Shown: positions 25,401 through 37,815 of the stretch, piece after piece
Layout of the letters: every line of letters starts with the position of its first letter
How positions within the stretch are numbered: the stretch's first letter is position 1
NCBI GenBank assembly: GCA_022579005.1
Contig: MU401464.1
Span: 57,717 to 121,716, forward strand
DNA: 64,000 bases
Direction: 5' to 3'
Source of the DNA: Poronia punctata
Lineage: Eukaryota; Ascomycota; Sordariomycetes; Xylariales; Xylariaceae
The notes under the pieces: model-generated
What the model saw: only the letters and a program-made list of their open reading frames with translations
Told to the model about the DNA's origin: nothing
The model's database searches: none
Position numbers and translations under genes: made by a program

Positions 25401-28400
25401 TGTCCGCTGTATACCCAATCAGACTTATTGAGATCCAAGCTCTGGACCTTTTCGAACCCTCCATGTCGGATTGAATCGTCGATAGTGGACGATACGCCAT
25501 TAGTAGCGTGGCCATTTTGTTCAGGGGAATCCTTTACCATCATTTGTTCAACGAGTAGAACGTGTCCATCATCACTAAGCATCTCTCGCGCACTTTCCAG
25601 GAGACCATCGAGATGATTGTCCACCTTGTTATGTAATACTCGGAGGATGATGAGATCAACTTGTCTTGATGACGTCTCTGCCTCTGTCGACTGGGACTGG
25701 CCGAGAGATTTGTTCCCGTCCAGCAGATTGAAGGCCGTCCGTGGTAGGCCGTCATGCTTCGTTTGGCATGAGACGAGGGCAGTAGGATCGGCTGTCAAGA
25801 AAGCATAACTGCCATAAGCTTTTCGAGGCTTAGATTCTGGGGACAAGCCGTCGAGCCAAAGGCTGGACGACTCGTTAGGCACCAGAACGGCTTCCAAAAC
25901 CTTTGCATTGGGTCGTTTGTGTGCTACGAGGTCGAGAACGTGTTGTAACTGCTCCCAGTTGCCTTCATAACTCTTGACGTTATTGGATGCCTGAGGACTC
26001 AAGCTGAGGTCGGGAGCCCACACGAGTCGGCTATAGTGATGGTCTGCGTATGGCGTGTCTTGGAAGTCGAGCTTGTGGTACCGCAGTCCTGTTAACTTGA
26101 ACAGCAGGTTCCCGGAAGTGGAATTGTAAACTTTTGCATTTGAAGCGTAGTTCTTCGTCTCTTCTTTTCGTCCGGGCCCGGAAAATACCGATCGCGAGAC
26201 CGAAACGCCATTCTGCGCGTCGAGGGCTCCCTTTCTAATCACGATGTCGTCGATGACAGCAGGGACCAGTACCGCGTTGACGCTGCTCCTAACACCACCC
26301 CATAACCCGGGAGCACAGGACTGCATGCACCCGTCGAGTGCTGCTGGGTGGAGGAGGTACTTGGACTGTGTGTACTGAGAGGGTGGAGGAAGCAGATCGA
26401 TCTGTGATCGACATTGCCTGGAACCAGAAACCGCCTCAACTTGCTGAAGCTTTCGGAACGCCTTACCAAAGTTATAGCCAACGTCAGACATTGACTTGTA
26501 CCATGTCGCCCCTGGTGCCGGTAGTTCCAACGAGGCAATGTCGGACGGGGTGCCGACGATTTGCACGTCTTTTTCAAGACGGACTTGACCGCTGCAATGA
26601 TCAAGCCAAGTACCCGTACCCTGGACGAGAGAACGGACGACCCAAAAGTACCATCCGTCCTTCGCCTTCTGCGTCGCGAGGGGTGCCATGGTCAACATGA
26701 TCCTCGTCTCTTTTCCTTCTTCTAGAACAAGTGCCCTGTCAAACTTGACATTGCGTAGGCGGACCTGTTGCTGTTCTACCCGCTGTTCTCCCTCTGTAGC
26801 GAGCGCTGCATCGGTTTGGAACATGGCCTCGACGGCCATGCACATATAGCCGGCACCTGGAAAGACCACCTCTGGTCCAAGACGGTGGTCTTTGAGCCAG
26901 GTAAGGTCTTCGACCCGAAGCGACTTCTTCCAAGATGGGGCTTGCCATGCTGTTCCGAGGACCTTGGATCCCAAGAGATCGTGGTGTGGGAACAACCGGT
27001 TGCGCCAGTCCTGGCTGGCTTCACTCTCGTACCAGAAGTCCTTGTCATGATTCCAAGAGTAGTTGGGAAGATCAACCAAGACCTTGGGGGGTGGTTGTAC
27101 CGGGATGGCATTGACGGCAGCCAAGTCGACGTCGTGGCCGGCGATGAAGAGCTTTCCTGCGACGCCGAAGATGGCCGTCTCGGCCTCTTGTCCGCGCGCC
27201 ATGGCCGAGCAGTATTGAATATTGGATCCGCCACCTGGCACTAGTTTTTTCACCTGCCCGACCGGACCTGCCAATGCTCCACTAGGCCCGATTTCAATCA
27301 GAAAGTCGGGTGGGTCTTTCCGTGTCAGCATCTGCTCTAGCGCCTGCCCAAAGAGCACAGGTTGTACCATGTTGCTCTTCCAGTAGGCAATGTCGACCGG
27401 GCGTTGAGTGTAATCACCTTCGACGGATGAAAACATTTTGGTTCCTTCCCTCGTCTCGTTGCTTGCTGGAGCAGTAGCGAACAACTCAGCCTCGAGGCAT
27501 TTGCCGTACCTTTCTCCCACTTGGGCCATGAAGGGAGAATGATAAGCCATGTCGACTTGGAGCATGCGCACAAAGTGCTTATCCGCAGCGATTTGGTCCC
27601 GCACATCTTCGAGGCAGCTTACAGGGCCTGCCAGCGTGACGCTGTTGGGGCTGTTGTAACAGGCAACGGTGACGACGGTCTTTTTGGCCCCTCGCCCTTG
27701 GTTCAGCAACGCGGCTCTTTCTATATAGGGCCGCACGCTCTCGCCGTCAAGCCCAACGGCCATCATCCCCATCCCCATCTTCAGGGACGTGGCTGCGCCT
27801 TCGATCTTGGCGGCGTATCCTCGATAGTAGGCCGCCTTCATCGCGTTGTCTTCCGATAGCAACCCAGCTGCATAGGCAGCAGCGATCTCTCCCGACGAGT
27901 GTCCCACCACTGCCTGGGATCGAATGCCCCACGTCCGGAGAAGGTTGACGAGGGCGATCTGCAGCGCTGTCACGAGTGGCTGTGAAAACTCCGGCTCACG
28001 CAGGGTTTGCGGACTTCTCGCTGCCGTGAGTTCCTCGGCCAAAGACCAGGTGGGAGGGCACAAGAGCCCCTTGAGGACCTTGTCGAGCCGATTGATGGTC
28101 TCGCGGGCGACTGGGAAGTTTTGAAGCAAGCTCCGACCCATGCGTGGCCATTGGCCTCCCTGTCCCGTAAAGACGAAGCCGATCCGTGGAGTTTCAGCAT
28201 TCTGCTTGCCATAGACGGCCGAATCTAGATCTAGGGACAGGCTTTTGGTGACAAGGTATCCCCTGTGGAAATGGCGTGTCCGTCTCTCGGAGAGAGTATA
28301 TGCCAGGCTGTCTATCTGGACCGAGACCCTTGGGTCTAGTAGATGTTTTCGTAAAGACGCAGCATGGCCTTTGATGGACTTCTCATCGTTAGCCGAGATA

Positions 28401-30084
28401 GGCAAGATGTATGGGCGAGAAAACCCGGTGTCGACTTCATCGTCTGCGAAAAGATCGTCATGGGCAGCATTGGTACTGATGAAACTCGAGATAAACTTTT
28501 GCTTGTCTTCGGGCACCTGGTCTAGTCTGTAAAGGTCAGTCAGACAATAATGGTTTATTGTTTGTCAAGGGTTAGGGTTGGTACTACTCACACCACGTGA
28601 GCATTTGAGCCTCCGTATCCGAAACTGTTAACGCTTGCACGTCGTGGACCAACTTGGGCGGGCCACGGTACCGTCCAACGCGTGGGGCGAACTCTAGAGC
28701 CCTCAAAATCAATGGAAGGGTTGGGATCGATAAAAGTCGGATTGCCGGGTATGAACCCCTTTTCGACGGCCAGAACGGCCTTCATCAGTCCGGACACGCC
28801 TGCTGCTGGTTCCGAATGACCGATGTTGCTCTTAATGGATCCTATAATCAGAGGCGAAGAGCGTGGCCTTGACGAAGAAAAGACAGAGGCGACACCCTTG
28901 ACTTCTTCGGGGTCTCCTGCCTGGGTACCCGTTCCATGCATCTGGACATGTTACGTCACGGTCAGACTGAGTAACTAGAGGAATAGGACACCGTGTGATA
29001 TGATGGCGTGGAAGAAGGGTGGATGAGGGGCCGGGTCAGGAACATGACATACCTCGATATAAGCAGTCGACGCAAAGTCGGAGATTCCGGCATTGGCATA
29101 AGCAGATCTCGTAGCGATGGCCTGAGCGACCGAACTCGGACTGGCTATGCCTGGCGTTCTGCCGTCGCTGTTTGTTGCCGTGCCTCGGATGACAGCGCGG
29201 ATCGGGTCACCATCTCTCTCGGCATCGCTCAGGCGCTTGAGCATGACACAGTTCACAGCTTCGGCCTTGATGTACCCATCGGCCTTTTTATCAAAGGTAT
29301 GACATTTTCCGGAGAGAGAGGCTGCACCTTTCATCGGTCCACTGTCCATGACGTGCTCCGGACTCATGTACAGATTGGCACCGCCTACCAGCGCGCCGTC
29401 GATCTCGCCACTGCTGAGATAGCGGCAGGCTACATCAAGCCCCACGAGACTTCCAGAGCAGGCTGTGTCAATGGTCATGCTCGGGCCGTGGATGTTAAGA
29501 AAGTGGCTGATTCTGTTACTGAGAATAGCCCGGCCCACACCGATGGTGACTGATGGAGCTCTGTCGTCGGGATCGCGAGACTGCATATCCGCATAGTCGA
29601 CGGCGTAGGACCCGATGAAGCAACCGATAGCCTCTCCATCGAGCTTACTCAACGGAATTCCCGAGTTCTCGAGACATTCATAGACAACCTCTAGGAGCTG
29701 CCTCTGCTGTGGATCCATGGCTATGGCATCGGCCGTGGCTATGCCGAAGAAAGCGGCGTCAAATTTCTTTGGGTCGACGTTCTCAAGGAACATGCCACCT
29801 GGTGAACGCATGGTGTGGGGTTTCGTAGACCCGTCATAATGTGTATCGAACCGGAACCGTGTCTCCGGTGGGCGGTTATCTGCGATTCCCCCCCTTTCGA
29901 GGAAGTCCCAGAGGGCCTGCGGAGAGTTGCTGTTGCCTGGAAGACGGCATGCCATGCCTACAACGGCAATGGGCTCTTGCCGATAACCCTTTTTCGGCTT
30001 CTGGGGGGTGGGAGTCGGCTGTGCAGAGGACAAGCCATGGCGAAGTGGACTTTTGACCTCGCGGCCAGAATCATTGAAGCCCAT
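22470..30084 (-). CDS. Highly reducing iterative type I polyketide synthase
   Basis: Four exons: 30084-29053, 28941-28592, 28526-23925 and 23823-22470, giving 2445 aa. Domains in order: ketosynthase (about 38-460; Cys209 in DTACSGSL, His346 in MHGTGT, His386 in KSNIGH); acyltransferase (about 575-890; Ser671 in GHSSGE); dehydratase (about 955-1275; His1008 in [16 protein letters not shown], Asp1192); a vestigial methyltransferase (about 1330-1510); a structural KR half (about 1560-1700); enoylreductase (about 1720-2010; [13 protein letters not shown]); ketoreductase (about 2030-2330; Ser2202, Tyr2215); and an ACP with Ser2393 in GLDSL. There is no release domain. The methyltransferase lacks a glycine-rich SAM loop ([10 protein letters not shown] where LEVGAGTG is usual) and the region is short, so C-methylation is not expected. 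The KR cofactor loop reads VGGLKGLCG, with Lys replacing a usual Gly. It should build a reduced, unbranched polyketide released by a separate enzyme. Core of the cluster. Confidence 0.96.
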
Positions 30085-31299
30085 ATTGACTATGAACGGG
30101 AACCCGTCAACCAGGACTTGGCTCCTAGGTTGGAGAATGAGATTGTGGGGGAAACAAGCGTAGAAGAGGAATTTGTGAGAAACGTTAGTGACGCTTGATG
30201 TCGAGTACTTGGTTTCCTATCGCTCGTCACGCCCATTGGTATATAGAAGGCTTTCTATATGTATGCTCCTCGGTTAAGTTACATTTGATCTCCAGTACGA
30301 CGCCACGCCACGAGGCCACTTCTCGGCGCAGAGTCGATATGGAATGCTGTATCCATCCCAACCATCTCACGCTTACCACCTTGTTTGTTCAACCATGGTC
30401 GAGATAGGCTATGGACTTTCTCGTCCAAACCCGCATCGCATCCATTTCTCCGAATTCAAAGACCGATAAAGCCACGCGGCGAATGCCGTTGTCAGCTTCA
30501 CCGACATTTGTCGGCCAAGGAGTCGGGGGAAAATCCAGCTCACCGGGGGGGAGTTGAAGTCTAGATGCTGCCATCACGGTATTTTTTTTTGGAGGCCGGA
30601 TAGTTACATGCGTTCGTCTAAGATGCGGCCAGCGCGAAATCCCAAGGCTTACCGGGATAATGGGCTGACAGGTCAAAGCACGTCGTATCACTGGAGGTTA
30701 TCTGCATGAGCTGGGTTAACCAAACTTCTTTCCAACGACATGGTCGTTCTCCTGAAGATTGCCAAGTCCTCTAGACTGCCTGGACTCAAGACTGACTAAG
30801 ACAAGGATAAGGGCTCAAGGACCGTTGCATTGAAACCTGATAAAGAAAAAAAAGGTTAAAATACCATAGGGCAAGGGTGACAGTCAGCAATGCCGGGTAA
30901 GCAACCTCCCCCCACATCCAATCCTTTTTTGGCTTACAATGCATCCAGATTAGCACTATACTTGTGTGTTGGTATTCTCTCCCGAATTGTTTGGTCCTTT
31001 TGCTGATGACCCCACATCGTCATCATCATCATCGTTGTTGAGGCTGTTTTTTTCTTCTTTTGTCAACTCGCTCCTACACTTCAGGTCGGTCGTTTACTTC
31101 CCTTGCCATCCCTGCCCCATAGGGGACGTATCTATCCACGGGGGTGTATCTATGCTATAAGCAACAATGGTCGCTGGATGAAGAGGGGCGATGCAAGAAG
31201 ATATCTCAACAAGTCTTTTTGATCAAAACAAGTCGATGTAAATTCTCAGTGGTTATACAACTCCCAACTTGAAACTGGTAGACTACGATCTTCATCATC
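30085..31299. promoter_or_regulatory. Divergent promoter region between the PKS and the alpha/beta hydrolase
   Basis: 1.2 kb separates two genes transcribed away from each other, so it is a shared control region for the synthase and a putative partner enzyme. A sequence ATCTCACGCT at 30364-30373 matches nine of ten positions of the tox-box (ATCTCNCGNA, as I recall it) bound by the ToxE regulator, of which this cluster has a relative. That is suggestive only. No gene seen inside. Confidence 0.5.
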
Positions 31300-32391
31300 A
31301 TGGCCGCCGTAACGCAGGATGTTGAGTTCAAGACCATCGATGGCCTTACATTGCGCGGTGACTTATACGTCCCCCATCACTCGGTTGGAAAAGGGCCGGC
31401 CGTGGTTATTACGCCTGGGGTATGTATGATGGCCTATCTACTGTTTACTTGGCGCCACCACCATCACGCTGTTTGTTTGTTCCCTCGGGATATTATCTAA
31501 CCCGTCTATCTGCCTGCGATGCTAGTTCAACTGCGTCAAGGAAATGTTCGTACCCGAGGTTGCCGAACAATTCCAGAAAGCCGGCATAACCGCTTTAGTC
31601 TACGATCCTCGCACGCTCGGGCTCAGTGACGGGCTACCTCGTAACGAGATAGACCCGGTCCGGCAAACTTCGGATTATTCCGACGCCGTCACCTTTGTCC
31701 GAGGTCTACCCAACGTCGATCCTTCCATGGTCGGCATCTGGGGCATGTCCTTTAGCGGCGTCATCGCGCTGTCGTCCACATCACTGGATCCCAGGGTTCG
31801 CTTCTGCATCGCCGTCTGCCCGTTGCTGAATCTGGAATACGAGGCTGCCAAGTTCCCGAGAGTGTTGGCAAAGCTCCAACAGGACAGAGAGTCGGTCTTG
31901 GCGGGGAATAAGCCACTGTACGTGCCTGTCCTGACGGCAGAGGGTAAGAACCCGGCCGGCATGGGTCTGGGCGCCGACAAGGAAGAGTTCGACTAGTAAG
32001 TGTGCTCTACCTACGTATGGCAACTGTCGAGGTCATAGATCATAGACTGACCAATGTGTAATAATGATATAGCATGGTCAATGCCAAGATGCGTGGCGCT
32101 CCTCGACACGAAAACCACACGACGTTACAATCGTACTACAAGATTAAGCTATGGCAACCCCAAGGGATCATGCGCTATCTGGACAAAACCCCTGTGATGA
32201 TGATTGTCCCAGAGCTGGATATGATTTCTCCGCCCGAGCTCCAGATTAAACTGCACCAGTCTTTCCCCGAGCCCAAGTTACTGCATATTGCTCCTGGGAA
32301 AGGTCATCTGAATGTGTTGAGTGGTGAAGATTTCCCTATGCTAGCTGAGATGCAAGTCAAGTTCGTGAGGGATATAACAAGTTGGACGTAG
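31300..32391 (+). CDS. Alpha/beta hydrolase, putative polyketide hydrolase/transferase
   Basis: Three exons: 31300-31419, 31526-31995 and 32073-32391, giving 302 aa. The nucleophile elbow is GMSFSG (Ser115), the likely acid is Asp246 in PELDMISP, and the His is His275 in GKGHLN, so the catalytic triad is complete. VYDPRTLGLSDG and FNCVKEMF match the family of hydrolases found beside fungal PKS genes; as I recall, the fumagillin polyketide transferase and the fusarin hydrolase FUS2 belong to this group. Such enzymes release, lactonise or transfer polyketide chains. It is divergent from the PKS across 1.2 kb, which supports co-regulation. It lacks a signal peptide, so is probably cytosolic. The reaction itself is inferred from context. 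Confidence 0.88.
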
Positions 32392-32912
32392 GGGCGGTGC
32401 TTCCTTTTGCTGTAGGGTCTATACTTGGTCTACTATACCATAGCACTACATGTTTAGACTACCATTCCTGGTCTTGGCCATGGCTATATAAACAATACAA
32501 GGGCGAAGAAGTCGTTTGAATGAAAAACTTGAACTTGCGCTGAAAAGCCTGCGTCTTGTGTAAGAAGAGGGCGGAACGCTGAGGTGGGAGTGTGCGCATG
32601 TTGAAATAAAACCCATTGTGATTTACGATATCTACAATAAGTCTAACAATGCAGATTCTACATATAGAGGAAAAGATATATTATATAGTTTGCTTGAAGA
32701 TGACTTGATAGGTGATAGCTTCTTCGCACAGTGGACACTTGGACTTGTAGTTTATTATGGCATGCTTATAGCGTATCATTGCCACCCATCTATATCATTA
32801 TCTATACAGTTCTCTATAGTCTTAATCAAACTGGAAATCTATACACATCCCCACTCCCCCCCTTTCGGTCATGGTCGAGAATCTATCATCTTATTAGGTT
32901 TGTGTAAGGCGA
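32392..32912. other. Intergenic, convergent ends of hydrolase and MFS genes
   Basis: About 520 bp, AT-rich, expected to hold two 3' UTRs. A 119-codon open frame at 32618-32977 runs into the antisense of the transporter and shows no family motifs. Nothing else seen. Confidence 0.6.
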
Positions 32913-35278
32913 TTATAATATCGCTTGGACCTTGGTACCGCGCAAGTTCTTCCATTCTGCAAAGAATCCCGAGATAAAAGTGATCCCCCCAAGGACAATG
33001 GACAGAGCCCAAGCGCTCTTGAGCCCAGTCAGGTAAGCATCAACCACGTGATCGAGGTCGGCCCCGTGGAATATTTTCGTAATATCGGTCGCGCCGACAC
33101 GGAAAACCTCTTGGGCACTTATATGCGGCGCCGACGCGGCCAAGGAGGCAATCAGACGATTATTCAAGATTGCCTGTGAGACAGAGACCCAGATGGCGCC
33201 GGACACCAGCTGGAAGAACAGGATGACGGTCGTGACGGTGGCGATGTCGGAAGGCGGGGAGAAGGCCTGGGCGGCCGTCACGGGGACTTGGATGCCGCCT
33301 CCTATCCCGAAGCCCACTATTATCTGGTAGCCGACGATCTCGCCCAGGGTGGATCCGGCGTCGAGGGTGTATACTAGCCCGGCGCCGATTGCTAGGGCGG
33401 CGGCGCTGACGGTTAGGAATAGGCTGTACCAGCCTACCCTGCTCAGGGCGTAGCCGCTGGCGAAGCTGAATACGGCGGATGGGATGATGAGGGGGAGGTT
33501 GAGGATCCCGCTCTGTGTGGCGGAAAGGGATTTGATTACTTGGAAGTATTGGGGGAGGTTGTAGACGAGTGTGAAGTTGGTCGCGTTTAGACTGGGGAGG
33601 TAGGTTTTACATTATTCAAACCGTCTCTACCTAGAAGTTGCCATGTATGGTGGTGGTGGAAAAAAAAAAGGGGGGCAGGTAAGGTAAGGTAAGGTAAGGG
33701 GTGGGCAAACGTACAAGAAAATGTAGGCTGAAAGAGCAGCAATGGTCCGTTGCTTCAAGACTCGGCCAACTAACATGGCGTTCTCCGCCATGCGCCACTG
33801 CAGAATGCCGAAGAGGATGGTCATGACACCAAAGCCCACCAGCAATCCGATGACGCGAGACGAAGACCACGGCGAAGCTGTCCCGCCCCACTGGAGGGCG
33901 AGGGTGAGGGCGATAAGAAGTCCGAGACACAGGGCGACACCGGGAAGGTCCATGGTGACGAGTAACTGGCGGGGTGAGATGGGCACCGCCTGAGCGCTCT
34001 TTGGAGTGTGGAAGAATATCATGACTAAAACCAAGGCCACGCCGCCAACGGGTAGGTTGATGTAAAAGCTGCCAAGAAGGGTCAGAGTGTGTGTGTAAAC
34101 ATATAATAGAGGGGCTCGATAGTTGGAAATCGGAAAAGAGATATAATAACAATATAACCTACCACCAACGCCATGTTAGTTCTCCAGTAAAGACACCTCC
34201 TAGCAGCGGACCGGCGACACTGGCAACACTGAATACGGCACCGATCGAACCGATATAGATTGGTGCGTGTTCGGAAGGTACTATATATGCCATAATGATG
34301 TAAATACCGCCAGTGATGCCGGCGCCTCCTAAGCCTGCAATGGCACGTCCGACGATGAGCGTCGTACTATTCCGAGCAAGAGCTAGGTATCGTATTTCCA
34401 ACGGTTAGACTCGGGTAAATTACAACAAGAAAATCTTCGTCTTCGTAAAGGTAATACATACCGCAGATGAGGCTCCCAATCTCTATATGATCTCGCAGTT
34501 AGTAGTTGTTCCCACAAATGTTTGGAATTTCGGCTTGTGTATCAAAATGTCCGACTCCAGACTCGAATAAGTGGTATAAGTGGGTTGGAAGTAACTGCGC
34601 CCTAGCACGTACCAAAGAGAAACACGGCGCTCAGAAAGGCCATCTTCAAGTTCAGATGCTTGTATGCCTTGCCCCATGTCGACTGGAACACGCCCAGGGT
34701 GATGAAGAAGGCGGCGGCATACCATCCAATGTCGTCGATCGACTAGGTACCGGTTAGAACGATAATGATAATAAGTGAGCCCCCTTCCCCCGCCAAATTC
34801 TCTACTACTCGCTCGACTCTGACGCGCGAAAGACTCACATGAAAGTCATCTGTTATACGCGGTATAGCGGTAGCCACAATCGTCTGTAGGTTTATATCAG
34901 AACATCATCAGTCATGACTGGGGCAAGTGATATTGTCCCAATATCTCTCTAGATAGGTTAGGTAAGGTAGGTGAGGTGACGTACGAGATCAAGTGCAACC
35001 TAACTCTCCGTCGTTAGCGTTCATTCTATTCATCCACATATCTCTTCATGTCATAACTAAGCACCCATCTATTAAGTTTGCTGTTCACTTACTAGGAAAA
35101 TACTCAAGAGGAGAGCGGCAACGATGATAGCTAAGCGGAGTCCATGGGGCCGATCGTCAACCATGTCGTCTTCGTCTTGTACTTGGGCGACTTCATCCGT
35201 GGGCTTCTCTGTTACACTATTTTCGGTCGTGTCGTCGCTCGGGGCCGTGAGCGGTAGGTCCCTTGTTTCTAACGACAT
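32913..35278 (-). CDS. MFS multidrug/toxin efflux transporter (14-TM DHA2-like)
   Basis: Seven exons: 35278-35093, 34883-34839, 34742-34613, 34482-34462, 34382-34163, 34068-33715 and 33591-32913, giving 544 aa. A charged cytosolic N-tail precedes the first membrane helix (LAIIVAALLLSIFL). Family landmarks follow in order: TIVATAIPRITDDFH, DDIGWYAAAFF, IVGRAIAGLGGAG, GPLLGGVF (motif C type) and WRWCFYINLPVGG. Exons 2 and 4 are only 45 and 21 nt, yet their inclusion restores both the frame and the family consensus (FEIGSLICALA). The family exports small hydrophobic metabolites through proton antiport at the plasma membrane. Sitting inside the PKS cluster, it most likely exports the product or protects the producer. 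The start is the first in-frame ATG; an upstream GTG is not credible in a fungus. Confidence 0.93.
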
Positions 35279-35851
35279 GGTTGGTGGAGTTGTGGGTACG
35301 GAATGTTTTGGCACAAAATGTCTTGTTTGGCCTGTGTATTTACTTTCCGCTTAGAGAGGAAAGAGACAAAATGACACTCTAACCTAGTATAATGCAACAG
35401 GCATAGAAACAAGCACAGAGACAACAAAAGAAAACCACCGGACCTTGATTCAACCGGCAGGGCCCCGGGGGAACTAGGTTAGGCCCTGCAACCCATTGGA
35501 TTAAAGTTGGAGGGAGAGTAGAGTGCGTCTAACTGATTTAATCTGACTAAGTATCCATCTTCACGTAACAGTTTAGCAAGGGCCTGTTGTTGGTGAGAAA
35601 TTGATTATGTGTGAATCTCTTGATTGGTCGCATGTCTTGTACGTACCTACTTAAGCAATCGGATCAATCAAATGCGCCGGGTTTAGCTCCATCTCTCCAC
35701 TCCACCCTATTCTACCAGGCACTCCAGGGTTTCGGTAATTCCCCGCGCTATCAGGTTAGATCTAGGCCCTAGCATATGCTTATTCCCCGTGGTCCAGCCT
35801 GGGCGACGTGGGCAGATGTTGGTCCGTAGTCTAGAATCTCGTAACCCTACA

Positions 35852-35934
35852 TTATGTGAAACCACGTAACATTATGTGATCCGTAGCGAGAATCCCGTAA
35901 TCCTACATACATAACATCACATAACCTTATGTGA
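35852..35934. promoter_or_regulatory. Candidate regulatory array of TTATGTGA elements
   Basis: TTATGTGA occurs at 35852-35859, 35872-35879 (spaced exactly 20 bp) and 35927-35934. The last copy forms a perfect palindrome with TCACATAA at 35917-35924 (2-bp spacer). CGTAAC/T-C-C elements are interleaved. The array lies about 575-655 bp upstream of the transporter ATG. Direct plus inverted copies suggest a protein-binding site cluster, but there is no direct evidence of function. Confidence 0.4.
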
Positions 35935-36554
35935 CGTGCCGTAAACCCGCATTTTTCCTGCCCCTCTTCTGCTCTGCTGCGGCTGGGTCCGCGGATGGTA
36001 TGCAGCCAGTCCCCTGAACGCTTACATTCGTACTCTATCATTAGTCAGTGTTGTGTTATCTTAACAACCAAAGTCTCTCTGTGCTGGTTGGAAGGAGGTG
36101 GGGACGGTTGATGGATGCATCTGGGTGCCTGTAAGGGTTACATATTGGCTGACCCAACGGGACAGCTACATCTTATCCCCATGTATTCTACTATGTACAT
36201 GTAGGTAGATAACTAAAGTAAGTTACCTACTCCTGTACTCTAGGTACTCTAGAGTCTACACGTATCTCTCGATTTCATACTTGTAATCCCGAACCCATAA
36301 TCCCTGCATGTCTAAAAAGTGGACCTTTGATCTTAGCCTAAGTATCATAAGTAATCTTGTCTAACCTGAGTTAAGCGGTTTATGCGGGCAATTTCCCCTG
36401 GCGGTGACCCTGCAGCAGCAGCTATAGTCGCGCTCAGCCCTGTCCGAAAAGCCAACCGTTCCCATATGTCGTGGTCCCTAGATCTACTTGTTGTCTAACC
36501 TAGGCTTGGCTAATAATAGTGATTAAACCATAAGCTGCGATTCTAGTGTACCCA

Positions 36555-36567
36555 CCCCCCCCCCCCC
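36555..36567. repeat. C homopolymer, 13 nt
   Basis: Thirteen consecutive C residues in the MFS/FSH1 intergenic region. Confidence 0.75.
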
Positions 36568-36860
36568 GCGCGGCCCAGCCCACACCCACACACCCCACCC
36601 AGTCCATAAACTCCACATAGCGGGATAGCTTACATTAGTTAACTTCTTAGCTTCTACACCTTATCTGTAACCTTAAAAAACACATGTCATACTAATCTGA
36701 CCACAATCTCACAAAGCATGCGGGCTGTCTTGCGTCTTGTAGGGCTATCTTACATCGACAGTAAGCCGACAGCTAGCCATAAACCTCGTTATCTCGACAG
36801 GGTTTCTTTCCCATCCCCCCCCCATGAATAAGTCAGTATACTGTATACATGATTGTTGTT

Positions 36861-37815
36861 TTATTCACCTATACTAGAAAATACGGCCTCGATGACATCG
36901 CAGATCTCTTCGGTATACGCACGGGGTATCTCGTGACCGCTGTCGTGCTGGAATACGGTGCGCACGTCTTCGCGACATAGCCGGACCAGTTCTTGGCTGT
37001 GGCGGAACCACTTGTCCTCGCTGCCGTAGACGTGCCCGGTCGGTACTTGGATCCGGACCACGTCTGTGTCCGGGTGAAACATCTGATACTGGACGCTGTC
37101 GTGAAATACTTTACCTGTGCTCTGGAAGTCTGCTGGGTCTCTCAAACGGTCCGATCCGTTTAGGAGATGGGGCGGTACCGTGGTTGGTCGCCCATGTGCA
37201 TTAACCTTGGCCGGCTTCTGGCCAAGTCCAGAGCTGACGCGGCAGTCGATCCCGACATCTGGCCGGTATGAAAAGGGAATAGGGGACCCGATGAAGATGG
37301 CCGCCCTAAACAGGGGCTTCTCGCCCAGGAGCGCCTGATGCAGTAACAGAGATGCCGCGACAGCAGCTCCCTAGGGGTTTTTTTTTTTTTCGTGTCAGCA
37401 AATGATGAACAAATCAAGGGCTGGCAAGGTAAGCAGCAGAGTGGGGGGAACACGGAACATGGAACACCCACCTGGCTGAAGCCGATGACGGCATCGAAAG
37501 TCCCGTGTTTACGCACGATATCCCGGATTTGGCCATGGGCATCCAAGACGAAACTCGTCGTTGGTGTAGGGTACCAGGCCAGATATGGAGGGGGGAAGAA
37601 GTCCAACACGTCCTGGTCCGCTTCACACACGTGTCGACCGTCGAAGAAGTAGAACTGATAGTCGGTAGGGAGCATCTTACGGATTCGTTCTTGCATCGTC
37701 CCGTGTCAGCATCTTCTCGCCCTTTTTGTCATCAGGGGTCACACGTACCAGTCTGTCTGCGGAATATAGACGCGTTGGTGCCTTGCCCGTGAAGGCAAAG
37801 AACGCGGAGAGGCAT
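36861..37815 (-). CDS. FSH1-family serine hydrolase, LovG-like polyketide-releasing thioesterase
   Basis: Three exons: 37815-37749, 37689-37472 and 37370-36861, giving 264 aa, the normal size of the family. It begins MPLRVLCLHGQGTNASIF, the FSH1 hallmark with the oxyanion region. The nucleophile is Ser94 in GFSQG, completed across intron 2. Asp214 (GSEDKW) and His241 (SGHEIPR) complete the triad. In fungal HR-PKS clusters this family (LovG in lovastatin biosynthesis is the model) hydrolyses the thioester and frees the chain from the ACP. The HR-PKS here has no thioesterase domain, so this is the best candidate for release. The first intron is only 59 nt and its acceptor (GCAAG) was chosen because earlier AG sites put a stop in frame. 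Divergent from P450-B with a 437-bp shared promoter. Confidence 0.92.

Larger units (their letters stand above)
35279..36860. other. Intergenic region / MFS promoter and FSH1 3' end
   Basis: About 1.6 kb with the transporter's promoter on its low-coordinate side. It contains the TTATGTGA repeat array at 35852-35934 and a 13-nt C run at 36555-36567. TAGGTA-type words are frequent near 36200-36250. No gene recognised. Confidence 0.55.

Noticed and set aside
22681..29553. Many open frames antisense to the PKS (up to 224 codons)
   Set aside because: They follow the codon bias of the PKS strand, contain no domain motifs and are expected shadows of a long GC-rich gene.
35312..35314. GTG start for the MFS transporter
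   Set aside because: Non-ATG starts are very rare in fungal nuclear genes and an ATG follows twelve codons later at 35278.
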